Shown: in pieces, positions 1 to 5,939 of the stretch
How positions within the stretch are numbered: position 1 is the first letter of the stretch
Layout: every line of letters begins with the position of its first letter
Assembly: GCA_964571805.1 (NCBI GenBank)
Contig: CAZNDI010000022.1
Span: forward strand, 1 to 12,838
Direction: 5' to 3'
Origin: JAUHWS01 sp964571805
Lineage (GTDB): Bacteria; Patescibacteriota; Gracilibacteria; UM-FILTER-43-11
DNA length: 12,838 bases
Notes under the pieces: model-generated
What the model saw: the letters and a program-made list of their open reading frames with translations, nothing else
Told to the model about the DNA's origin: nothing
Databases searched by the model: none
Translations under genes and position numbers: made by a program

Positions 1-455
1 GAGGGGATCCAAAAATGATCGAAGTTTTATCCAAATATCAACCTTATGTGGTTTTGATGTATGCCAAAAATACTCAAGCTCATGCCATTCAAGAAGAAAA
101 AGAGTACAAAGACGTGGTTCAAACGATAAAATCATTTTTGGAAAAAAGAGTTGATATTTTGTTGAAAGCCGGCTTTTCCAAAGAAAAAATCATACTAGAT
201 CCAGGTATGGGAGCTTACATCAGCGCTAAACCAGAATATAGTTTTGAAATCATTGAGCGGTTGAAAGAATTTGAAAGCTTGGGCTATCCGCTTTTAGTGG
301 GTATTTCTCGAAAATCCTGTTTGGGCGGAGAAGTGAAGGATAGGGATAAAGCTTCGGTGGAGTGGAGCGTAAAGGCAATTGAGAATGGGGCAAGCATCAT
401 CCGCATTCACAATGTGGGGCTGATGGAGAAAAATTTGAAAATCACTAAAAATTAA
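1..455 (+). CDS. folP: Dihydropteroate synthase, C-terminal part (5' end outside window)
   Basis: Dihydropteroate synthase condenses p-aminobenzoate with dihydropterin pyrophosphate in cytosolic folate synthesis. The reading frame is open from position 3, before the first ATG at 15, and the residues ahead of that ATG (GDPK) fit the family, so the gene is cut by the window edge. Visible family marks are the VVLMYAK strand (usually VVLMH), the ILDPGMG strand-loop carrying pterin-binding Asp, GYPLLVGISRKS with the conserved Ser-Arg-Lys of the active site, and a final IIRIHNV matching the usual (I/L)R(V/T)HDV end. The loop after DPGMG is a variant (AYISAKPEYSFEII) instead of GFGKTPEHN, a form I associate with divergent DHPS proteins. 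An AT-rich hairpin straddles the stop codon. The start and the N-terminal half cannot be judged. Confidence 0.82.
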   Translation, partial: GDPKMIEVLSKYQPYVVLMYAKNTQAHAIQEEKEYKDVVQTIKSFLEKRVDILLKAGFSKEKIILDPGMGAYISAKPEYSFEIIERLKEFESLGYPLLVGISRKSCLGGEVKDRDKASVEWSVKAIENGASIIRIHNVGLMEKNLKITKN

Positions 456-476
456 GGTAGTATTGAACCTTAATTT
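449..476. other. Perfect 10-bp inverted repeat at the folP stop codon
   Basis: AAATTAAGGT (449-458) and ACCTTAATTT (467-476) are exact reverse complements around an 8-nt loop and include the folP TAA. Only three T residues follow, so it is at best a weak terminator; it may instead separate folP from the next gene or be chance in AT-rich DNA. Confidence 0.35.
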
Positions 477-490
477 CACAACTTCCTCTC

Positions 491-997
491 ATGGGCTCAA
501 TAGAATATTCAGAACCTCCGGATCAAAGGAAGATAGATGCAGTCTTCGATGATGAAATAGTGAAAGAAGCTATGAAGGAGATGATGGAGAATTTTGCCTG
601 TATTTTTGAAGAGGAAGAATGCAATCGAGATGAAATTTTGGCCCTACTCATAAACTATCTAACCCCAGTGGTGATACGCGTACTAAATGATGAAATTAAA
701 GTGGAAATGACAGGTTGGGGCGGCGCTGAAAGCGAAGCTTCAGAAGGAGAAGGCATGGTGAGTAAACCTGGTGAGACTGAAAGTGAGAAAGGAAAATTTT
801 TAGGCCTAAAAAATATAGGACTCTTGGAAGAAAACTTGGAGCATCTTGTGAGAATAGTTAAAATTGTGGCTGTAAAAGTAGCCAGTAGTAGGGGTGAGAG
901 GTATGTAGAACTAGCCTTAGGTGAAGGATATGTTTGGGACAGGAGAGTAAATTTGAGGAAAGTCTTTGCTCCCAGAGACCCGTGGCACTTCAATTAA
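491..997 (+). CDS. Hypothetical acidic protein, 168 aa
   Basis: I do not recognise this protein. It has no signal peptide and no membrane segment, and is strongly acidic in its N-terminal half (an EEEE-type run near residue 40). A Gly/Ser/Glu-rich linker at about residues 77-100 separates an N-terminal helical part (residues 15-72, including DEILALLINYLTPVVIRVLNDEI) from a C-terminal part (residues 103-168, ending in RDPWHFN). This suggests two small domains joined by a flexible linker. It starts 35 nt after folP, and its ATG has no Shine-Dalgarno sequence and no clear promoter. A strong palindromic terminator 33 nt after its stop supports a real transcript in this direction. A 112-codon antisense frame (993-655) overlaps it, but the sense frame is longer and better placed. 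Function unknown. Confidence 0.55.
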   Translation: MGSIEYSEPPDQRKIDAVFDDEIVKEAMKEMMENFACIFEEEECNRDEILALLINYLTPVVIRVLNDEIKVEMTGWGGAESEASEGEGMVSKPGETESEKGKFLGLKNIGLLEENLEHLVRIVKIVAVKVASSRGERYVELALGEGYVWDRRVNLRKVFAPRDPWHFN

Positions 998-1030
998 AAT
1001 GGAAATTAGTCCTTTTTAAACAAAAAACCA

Positions 1031-1070
1031 AAAGAAGGCGAGGATATATATCCTCGCCTTCTTTTTTTAA
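1031..1070 (+). terminator. Rho-independent terminator, perfect 34-nt palindrome (probably bidirectional)
   Basis: Positions 1031-1064 form an uninterrupted palindrome, 17 nt mirrored by 17 nt, starting AAAGAAGGCGAGG and ending CCTCGCCTTCTTT. T residues continue to 1068 and a T-rich stretch follows. On the minus strand the stem runs into a TTTGGTTTTTTG stretch, so it could stop transcripts from both sides. It serves the 491-997 gene. It shares the outer AAAG-AGGCGAG with the palindrome at 1836-1869, and both lie next to gltX 3' sequence. Confidence 0.85.
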
Positions 1071-1071
1071 T

Positions 1072-1150
1072 TTATTTTATATTGTTCAGCCCTACCTCCA
1101 ACTACTCTTTATCCAAATAAACCGCCAAGGTCGCAAAGTTGGAGCATTTT
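1072..1150 (-). pseudogene. Decayed fragment of the gltX 3' end
   Basis: Read on the minus strand this stretch encodes NFATLAVYLDKE, a stop, then LEVGLNNIK and a stop. The intact gltX (1877-3376) ends NFATLAVYLGKEEVLKR then LEVALKKI. The core at 1115-1142 matches 1929-1956 of gltX at 27 of 28 bases by eye. The five codons EVLKR are replaced by an in-frame stop. The fragment has the same orientation as gltX and sits directly beyond a palindromic terminator, as the real gltX end does. It is therefore a second, partial and broken copy of the gltX terminus with its terminator, lying about 0.8 kb away on the far side of the lipoprotein gene. It cannot encode a functional protein. Confidence 0.8.
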
Positions 1151-1226
1151 TTAACATGTTAGCCTTTTCAACAAAACACTATTATTAGCAAGAGCTTAAC
1201 CGCAACCTTTTAAAACTTCTGTGTTA

Positions 1227-1256
1227 TTGTCCTTGTGACCTTTTATTATTTAAATT
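1227..1256 (+). promoter_or_regulatory. Possible promoter of the 1263 lipoprotein gene
   Basis: TTGTCC (1227-1232), an 18-nt spacer and TAAATT (1251-1256) lie ahead of the ATG at 1263. Only 6 nt separate the -10 from the start codon, which would give a leaderless or nearly leaderless mRNA, matching the absence of a Shine-Dalgarno sequence. The region is very AT-rich, so chance matches are possible. Confidence 0.35.
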
Positions 1257-1262
1257 ATTTGT

Positions 1263-1823
1263 ATGAAAAAATTATTTTATTTTTTATTAGTAAGTGCTCT
1301 GGTTCTACCAGCTTGTACGCCCCAATCAGATGAAATTGAAACTCAGCAGAACTCTGAAATAGAAACATCAGAAAGCCAAGAGGTTGAAAATAAAGTTGAA
1401 AGTGATGAAGAAGCTCTTTCCTTGACAGAGCCTTGTACTTCAAAAGTTGAACATACCAAAAACTCTTCAGAAGAAGGTCGAACTCAAAATGTAACCTTTG
1501 AATTTCCTTGTGGCTGGAAAGTTGCTGTTGTAGAGGGTGATGTAAAGATACATGAATTTCGGGTAAGTTCGCCAGACGAAAAAGCCACATTATACACCAC
1601 TAAAGTAAAATTTGGTGAATTAGGTGAAGCAGGAAACATAGAAATTGATGGTGAGAGCCACAAGACAACAACCTATGGCATGAAGGAAAATGAAATGGGT
1701 GTCATTGTGGAAACCAAATTTGGGAATTTCTCCTACACTTATTACACGGAAGAACAGAAGGAAATACTTGAAAATATAGTTAAGTCAGTTCAATACAGCG
1801 GCGGGGAAATCAATCCTATTTAA
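1263..1823 (+). CDS. Putative lipoprotein of unknown function, 186 aa
   Basis: The N-terminus MKKLFYFLLVSALVLPAC is a typical lipoprotein signal peptide: two Lys, a hydrophobic core and a lipobox LPAC with the modified Cys at residue 18. Signal peptidase II would leave the protein anchored on the outer face of the membrane. Residues 20-65 are a Glu/Ser/Thr/Gln-rich linker. The globular part starts about residue 75 with FEFPCGWKVAV and ends near residue 180 with ILENIVKSVQY. This 'FxFPxGW ... ILxSvxy' outline resembles small PsbP-like extracytoplasmic domains seen in bacterial lipoproteins, but that is a weak visual resemblance. Cys59 and Cys80 could pair. It converges on gltX, sharing a palindromic terminator. 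The gene is bracketed by two copies of the terminator plus gltX 3' end, which hints at insertion or duplication. Confidence 0.8.
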   Translation: MKKLFYFLLVSALVLPACTPQSDEIETQQNSEIETSESQEVENKVESDEEALSLTEPCTSKVEHTKNSSEEGRTQNVTFEFPCGWKVAVVEGDVKIHEFRVSSPDEKATLYTTKVKFGELGEAGNIEIDGESHKTTTYGMKENEMGVIVETKFGNFSYTYYTEEQKEILENIVKSVQYSGGEINPI

Positions 1824-1835
1824 TTACAAACCTTT

Positions 1836-1869
1836 AAAGCAGGCGAGATTCGCGAATCTCGCCTGCTTT
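1836..1869. terminator. Bidirectional terminator between the lipoprotein gene and gltX, perfect 34-nt palindrome
   Basis: AAAGCAGGCGAGATTCG is followed immediately by its exact reverse complement, giving an uninterrupted 34-nt palindrome. It lies 12 nt after the lipoprotein stop and 7 nt after the gltX stop on the other strand, so it can serve both convergent genes. The T tracts after the stem are short (CTTTCTT on plus; CTTTAAAGG on minus), making it less canonical than the one at 1031. The outer arm AAAG-AGGCGAG is shared with that one. Confidence 0.75.
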
Positions 1870-1876
1870 CTTAAAT

Positions 1877-3376
1877 CTAGATTTTTTTCAGAGCCACCTC
1901 CAACCGCTTCAAAACCTCTTCTTTTCCTAAATAAACCGCCAAGGTGGCAAAGTTGGGAGATTTTTCAAGACCAGAAAGCGCCACTCGAATAGGCCACAAA
2001 ACTTGGCCATTTTTAAGTTCAAGTTCAGTGACAATAGAAACAAAAACATCTGAAATTTGTTGAGTTTTGGAGGAATCCCCTTTTTCCCATTCCATAGCCT
2101 GAACTTTTTCAATCGCCTTTTCCATCACAGGCTTTAGGAGCTCAGGGGTGATATTGAATTTAGCCAAAGCAATCAATTCTAAGGGATAAGCAGGGAGCTC
2201 TGAGAATAAGGGAGCCAAGCCCTCCGGGATTTCGGAAAGTTTTTTAAAGCGGCCCTCAAAATCAGGATCTTGTAAGACTTTTTTGATCAACGCTTCGTCT
2301 TCCACAGGCACATGCCCCACGATGAAGGGTTTAACGAGTTGATAAAAATGATCGATATCTTCTTTTATCATTTTTTTGATGTATTCTCCATTGATCCAAT
2401 CGAGCTTTTTGACATCAAATACAGCGCCGCCTTTATGTATCCGACCGAGAGAGAAAGCCTGAATCAGCTCTTCAAAAGAAAAAATCTCCTGTTCTGTTCC
2501 CGGATTCCAACCAAGGAATACGACAAAATTAATCAAGGCTTCGGGCAAATACCCTTTTTTTAAATAATCTTCTACCGCCACATCACCATCTCGCTTGGAA
2601 AGTTTGGTTTTATTGGTATTCAGAAGAAGCGGAAGGTGGGCATATTGAGGAGCCTCCCAACCAAAGGCTTCAAATAAAAGAATATGCTTAGGTAAACTTG
2701 GCAACCATTCTTCACCACGAATCACCGGCTGAGTTTTCATAAAATGGTCATCGACCACATGCGCCAAATGATAGGTGGGAAAACCGTCGGATTTCAGCAG
2801 CACCTGATCATCTAAATTAGATCCCTCAAAGCTTACTTTACCCCGAACCAAGTCTTCAAATTCCACCTTACGGTCATGAGGAATTTTTTGACGAATGACA
2901 AAGGGAATGCTTTGTTTTTTCTTTTCTTCAATGTCTTCTGCCGTTAAAGAAAGACAGAGACGGTCATACATCGGTGGTTTCTTTTGTTCCATTTGCAACT
3001 TACGCATTTCCTCAAGACGTTCCTGGCTACAAAAACAATAATAAGCATGGCCTTTTTCTATAAGTTCTAAGGCGTGTTTTTGATAAAGGGGTAAACGTTC
3101 GGATTGAATATAAGATCCATATTCACCTTTTTGTACCACGTGCCCGTTTTCAAAAAGCACTCCTTCATCCGGGTTAATCCCACAGGTATGCAAGCTATTG
3201 ACCAGATTTTCAATCGCTCCTTCTACAAAACGCCCCTGATCAGTATCTTCGATTCGTAAAAAGAAAATTCCCTGATTTTTTTTGGCGTACAAATAACAAT
3301 ATAGCGCTGTACGCAAGCCACCAATATGAAGAAAGCCAGTAGGAGAAGGTGCTAAGCGGGTACGAATTTTTTTCAT
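1877..3376 (-). CDS. gltX: Glutamyl-tRNA synthetase (class I)
   Basis: This cytosolic enzyme charges tRNA-Glu with glutamate using ATP. The 499-residue length is normal for the bacterial family. The class I signatures are clear: APSPTGFLHIGGLRTAL at residues 9-25 holds the HIGH-type motif (HIGG), RIEDTD at 41-46 is the glutamate-site segment, and KLSKRDGDV at 258-266 is the KMSKS-type loop. A zinc-site remnant is visible as C114-F-C116 and YDRLC141. The usual fourth ligand after C141 is not obvious (LSLT follows), so zinc binding may be altered. The C-terminal helical anticodon-binding part runs from about residue 330 to the end. The ATG overlaps the fic stop codon as ATGA, so translation is probably coupled and expression depends on the fic promoter. 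The terminal sequence exists a second time in decayed form at 1072-1150. Confidence 0.97.
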   Translation of the reverse strand: MKKIRTRLAPSPTGFLHIGGLRTALYCYLYAKKNQGIFFLRIEDTDQGRFVEGAIENLVNSLHTCGINPDEGVLFENGHVVQKGEYGSYIQSERLPLYQKHALELIEKGHAYYCFCSQERLEEMRKLQMEQKKPPMYDRLCLSLTAEDIEEKKKQSIPFVIRQKIPHDRKVEFEDLVRGKVSFEGSNLDDQVLLKSDGFPTYHLAHVVDDHFMKTQPVIRGEEWLPSLPKHILLFEAFGWEAPQYAHLPLLLNTNKTKLSKRDGDVAVEDYLKKGYLPEALINFVVFLGWNPGTEQEIFSFEELIQAFSLGRIHKGGAVFDVKKLDWINGEYIKKMIKEDIDHFYQLVKPFIVGHVPVEDEALIKKVLQDPDFEGRFKKLSEIPEGLAPLFSELPAYPLELIALAKFNITPELLKPVMEKAIEKVQAMEWEKGDSSKTQQISDVFVSIVTELELKNGQVLWPIRVALSGLEKSPNFATLAVYLGKEEVLKRLEVALKKI

Positions 3377-4350
3377 GATAATTTGAGGTTATTTTTCTTG
3401 GCCTGAGCGTTAATATAATCGTCAACGGCTTGTTTAGTGGTCAACCAATTGCGACCTTCTTTGTGAGCGTCAATTTTACCGAGACGAGCCAACTTATTCA
3501 AATATTTTGCAGAAAAGGGTGTCTTTTTAACAACCGTCGACAAAAGTTCAAAATAAGTCTTTTCATTTGAGGGAGTAAGAACATCTAAATAAATATTGAC
3601 GGATCTCAAGACTGCCTGACTCACCATTTGAGTGAGCAAGACATAATTCTCCTCATCGGCTTGTCGAAGGGCACGGTAATACTTTTTACGATCATTCTTT
3701 TGAATAATCACTAAAGGAAAACCATAATGCATGAGAAAAACATTCATCAGCAATCGTCCTGTTCTCCCATTCCCATCCTGAAAGGGATGAATATGAACAA
3801 ATTTATGATGAAGCAAGGTGGCAAAATCAATCACATGCATTTTTTTGTGATATTTTCTCATCCATAAAATTAATTCGTGCATTTTATGCGGCACTTCAAA
3901 GGCTGGAGGGGGCTTATGTTTAGAGCCTGAAATGAAAACATCGATTTTTCTATATTGTCCTGCAATTTCTTGATGTATGTTTTGAACAATCAAAGTATGA
4001 AAACTTTTGATCAAATGTTCAGAAATTGTTGAGCTTTTTTCATGATCAACCAATTCGTATAAAAGATCCAAAGCTTCTTTATGATTTTTGGCTTCTAAGT
4101 GATCCTTAAGTGGCTTATCTTTAACTGTAATGCCTTCTTGAATCACCCAATAAGTTTCTTTTAAGGTTAGAGAATTGCCTTCAATGGCATTGGAGTTATA
4201 GGTCATTTCAACTTCAAATCGCTCTCGTAATTTGGCGATCATAGTAGGTGAAAGGGGACGTATTTTGTTAAGCTTTTTAAGCTTTTCTGCCAATATTTTA
4301 TATATTGTGTCTTCCAAAATCATGGGAAAAGGTGGGGTGGTATAACTCAT
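3373..4350 (-). CDS. fic: Fic-family AMP transferase with N-terminal inhibitory motif and C-terminal helix-turn-helix-like domain
   Basis: Fic proteins transfer AMP or another nucleotide from ATP to hydroxyl groups of target proteins. The core motif HPFQDGNGRTGR at residues 188-199 has the catalytic His188, acidic Asp192 and both arginines. SNAIEG at 53-58 matches the inhibitory (S/T)xxxE(G/N) motif placed N-terminal to the Fic domain, so this is a self-inhibited (class II) Fic protein. Residues 278-313 (FSAKYLNKLARLGKIDAHKEGRNW in outline) resemble a MerR/excisionase-type winged helix-turn-helix, suggesting DNA binding. It overlaps gltX by 4 nt. The ATG has no Shine-Dalgarno sequence but lies 5 nt after a good -10 box, inside a dyad that is repeated upstream. 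A self-regulating protein that binds these dyads is a reasonable inference; the AMPylation target is unknown. Confidence 0.93.
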   Translation of the reverse strand: MSYTTPPFPMILEDTIYKILAEKLKKLNKIRPLSPTMIAKLRERFEVEMTYNSNAIEGNSLTLKETYWVIQEGITVKDKPLKDHLEAKNHKEALDLLYELVDHEKSSTISEHLIKSFHTLIVQNIHQEIAGQYRKIDVFISGSKHKPPPAFEVPHKMHELILWMRKYHKKMHVIDFATLLHHKFVHIHPFQDGNGRTGRLLMNVFLMHYGFPLVIIQKNDRKKYYRALRQADEENYVLLTQMVSQAVLRSVNIYLDVLTPSNEKTYFELLSTVVKKTPFSAKYLNKLARLGKIDAHKEGRNWLTTKQAVDDYINAQAKKNNLKLS

Positions 4351-4553
4351 TTTTTATTCTATCCCACCCCACCCTCATAATCAAGCAAAAGCTCAGAGTA
4401 GGAGTGATAACTCGTTTTTTTAGTTATTCCGTCCTATCTTAAAAGCAACAAAAAGAGGGTTGGATAGGTCATTTTTCATCCTATCCAACCCACCTCAAAA
4501 AATGAAGAAAGATTGATGGGGTGGGATAGCTCAATTTTTATTCTATCCCACCT
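4331..4553 (-). repeat. Four diverged tandem ~60-bp units, each a dyad around a promoter-like -10 and start codon, upstream of fic
   Basis: Inverted repeats lie at 4331-4344/4360-4373 (14-nt arms, one mismatch), about 4399-4413/4422-4437 (degenerate), 4457-4468/4480-4491 (12 bp, perfect) and 4520-4529/4543-4552 (10 bp, perfect). The consensus arm on the minus strand is GGTGGGATAG ... CTATCCCACC with an A-rich centre. On that strand each unit keeps a -10-like hexamer, 5 nt, then a start-like codon: TAGAAT/ATG (4350, the fic start), TAACTA/ACG (4415), TAGGAT/ATG (4472) and TAGAAT/TTG (4534). Starts are 65, 57 and 62 nt apart. The arms change together between units, so the symmetry is kept while the sequence drifts. 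The units at 4472 and 4534 open frames of only 12 and 17 codons, whose first residues (MTYPT, LSYPTP) echo the Fic start MSYTTP. The best reading is an operator/promoter array grown by tandem duplication of the fic start region. Confidence 0.8.
4356..4384 (-). promoter_or_regulatory. Promoter of fic-gltX, leaderless
   Basis: On the minus strand TTGATT (4384-4379), exactly 17 nt, then TAGAAT (4361-4356), followed by AAAAA and the fic ATG at 4350. The start point would fall on or next to the ATG. The spacer and -10 are covered by the left arm of the dyad (GGGTGGGGTGGGATA), so a protein bound there would block RNA polymerase. The same TTGATT-17 layout occurs at 8812 and 12130. Confidence 0.6.
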
Positions 4554-4561
4554 TAAATAGG

Positions 4562-4592
4562 GTACGAAAAGCTGATTCTAGCCTTATCGTAC
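4562..4592. other. Stem-loop downstream of the cyclophilin gene, possible weak terminator
   Basis: GTACGA (4562-4567) pairs with TCGTAC (4587-4592), and AAAGCT pairs with AGCCTT inside it (one G-U pair on the minus-strand RNA, one bulged base), with a 6-nt loop. It lies 18 nt after the cyclophilin stop on the minus strand. No T tract follows, so termination is uncertain. Its outer arm overlaps the poor -35 position of the outermost repeat unit. Confidence 0.4.
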
Positions 4593-4610
4593 GCTATAAG
4601 TTGAAATCAC

Positions 4611-5303
4611 TTAGAGAGTTTCTACCGACACCTTCACCATCTTCACCTCCTCAACGGGCTTATCACCTTGACCTGTTTTAACCTTAGCAATAGAATCAAC
4701 TACTTCCATCCCCTCAAACACTTGTCCAAAAACTGTGTGTTTGCCATTTAAAAATGAATTATCAACCTCATTGATGAAAAATTGGCTGCCGTTTGTGTTT
4801 GGTCCGGCATTAGCCATAGAAAGAGAGCCTGGAATATTTTTTAAATCAGCTTTAAATTCATCCTCAAACTTTCCACCCCAAAAGCTCTCTCCTCCCATAC
4901 CTGTACCCGTAGGATCGCCGCCTTGAATCATGAAATTAGGAATCACGCGGTGAAAAATAATACCGTCGTAATAGCCTTTTTTAGCTAAACCTACAAAGTT
5001 TTCAACGGTCTTAGGGGCAAAGTCAGGAAATAAACGGATTTTAATCGTTCCCATGGTTGTTTCCATCACAACAATTTCTTCACCTTTTTCAGGAGCAGCG
5101 GTTTGATCAAAGTTAGACATAGTTTTTTGGTTATCAGAATTAGGGGTTGTCTCAGGAGTGCTTGGAGCAACCTCAGCAGTCAAATCGGGAGTGGATTCAA
5201 CTTCAGAAGAGCTTTCTGCCGTTTGTGAAGGTGTAGCATCTTCGGTATTACAACCGAATAAAACAAGAGGGGCGAAAGCCAATACAAGAAATGATTTTTT
5301 CAT
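4611..5303 (-). CDS. Cyclophilin-type peptidyl-prolyl cis-trans isomerase, lipoprotein
   Basis: Cyclophilins speed isomerisation of Xaa-Pro bonds during folding. The signal peptide MKKSFLVLAFAPLVLFGC carries a lipobox with Cys18, so the protein should be lipid-anchored outside the cytoplasmic membrane. Residues 20-75 form a Ser/Thr/Glu/Pro-rich tether. The cyclophilin domain fills 76-230 and has the active-site signatures FHRV (catalytic Arg119), IQGGDPTGTG (Gln127), SMANAGPNTNGSQFF (Gln174, Phe176) and NGKHTVFG (His189). The position equal to the cyclosporin-binding Trp of human cyclophilin A is Phe184, typical of many bacterial forms. It starts 27 nt after the pilin gene, with no Shine-Dalgarno sequence or clear promoter, so it may be read from the pilin transcript. 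That placement suggests, without proof, a role in folding exported proteins or pilins. Confidence 0.93.
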   Translation of the reverse strand: MKKSFLVLAFAPLVLFGCNTEDATPSQTAESSSEVESTPDLTAEVAPSTPETTPNSDNQKTMSNFDQTAAPEKGEEIVVMETTMGTIKIRLFPDFAPKTVENFVGLAKKGYYDGIIFHRVIPNFMIQGGDPTGTGMGGESFWGGKFEDEFKADLKNIPGSLSMANAGPNTNGSQFFINEVDNSFLNGKHTVFGQVFEGMEVVDSIAKVKTGQGDKPVEEVKMVKVSVETL

Positions 5304-5330
5304 AAAAAATTGAGTTAAAACAACATGATA

Positions 5331-5831
5331 TTACTTCCAAGTTTGCAGGGGAACACAGTTGGTATCGCCATCTACCGGACTAGCCCCCACACAGCCCTTA
5401 GTACCTACAACATCAACACCTGTAAGCAGACCTACATCGCTATTGCCAATCACATAAGCCTTATAAACACCTTTATCTCCCTCCAACGTTGCCCCCAATT
5501 GATACTGCTTTTTATTGGCTGAGGGAGCATAAGCATAAGGCAAAGCGACAGAAGGGTCGAGAGGTATTTTGGTCAGTTTACCGTCAGCTTTAAGGTCGTC
5601 AAGGGTGGCTGGGTACTCACTATTATTCTCAATATGGTAAAGTTCCAAAACACTCTGAATGGAGGAAAGGTCTTGCAAACGACGAGAATCCCGAGCCTTA
5701 CCCGTTTGCCCCCCAAGAGCCACATAAGCCGTCACAGATAAAATAGCAATGATGGCAATGACCACCAACAGCTCAACCAAAGTGAATCCCTTTGCTATCT
5801 TTAATTTATTTTTGAATGGCTTCATGATCAT
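5331..5831 (-). CDS. Type IV pilin (probable main pilin subunit)
   Basis: The prepilin signal is textbook: a basic leader (KPFKNKLKIAKG) cut after Gly15, then FTLVELLVVIAIIAIL with Glu at mature position 5, and a hydrophobic helix to about residue 40. It continues with GKARDSRRLQDLSSIQSVLELY, the helix outline common in pilins of Patescibacteria, and a C-terminal globular part. Cys141 and Cys158 near the end probably form the usual D-region disulphide loop. At 166 aa it has normal pilin size and is the only member here with a classical GFTLVELL start plus this conserved helix, so it is the best candidate for the main fibre subunit. Two ATGs (5831 and 5825) are possible starts. It has its own likely promoter and is followed by the cyclophilin gene. 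Confidence 0.92.
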   Translation of the reverse strand: MIMKPFKNKLKIAKGFTLVELLVVIAIIAILSVTAYVALGGQTGKARDSRRLQDLSSIQSVLELYHIENNSEYPATLDDLKADGKLTKIPLDPSVALPYAYAPSANKKQYQLGATLEGDKGVYKAYVIGNSDVGLLTGVDVVGTKGCVGASPVDGDTNCVPLQTWK

Positions 5832-5841
5832 TTTGATGAGT

Positions 5842-5870
5842 TTATTATCGCTATTTTATCTTAGAGCCAA
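5842..5870 (-). promoter_or_regulatory. Possible promoter of the pilin gene
   Basis: On the minus strand TTGGCT (5870-5865), 17 nt, TAATAA (5847-5842), then 10 nt to the ATG at 5831. A competing pair is TTGCTT (5882-5877), 18 nt, TAAAAT (5858-5853). The 108-nt gap between the PilX-like gene and pilin, unlike the tight spacing of the three genes before it, makes a separate pilin promoter likely. Confidence 0.4.
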
Positions 5871-5939
5871 GCCTAAAAGCAAACTCTTATTTATTTTTTT
5901 GATGAAAGTTTAACGATTGAAATCACTTTAAAATGGACT

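Noticed and set aside
655..993. Minus-strand frame of 112 codons opposite the 491-997 gene
   Set aside because: Shorter than the sense frame, low-complexity Ser/Leu/Pro-rich translation, no promoter, and the strong terminator fits the plus-strand gene.
934..1188. Plus-strand frame of 84 codons
   Set aside because: It runs through the 34-nt terminator palindrome and the decayed gltX fragment, so it is accidental.
4331..4553. Possible CRISPR array or transposon terminal repeats
   Set aside because: Units are diverged, with the symmetry inside each unit, no constant spacers, no cas genes and no transposase. The fit to promoter/start layout is better.
4601..5928. Shared 12-mer TTGAAATCACTT at 4601-4612 and 5917-5928, both near gene ends
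   Set aside because: Short, AT-rich and without matching flanks; chance is enough to explain it.
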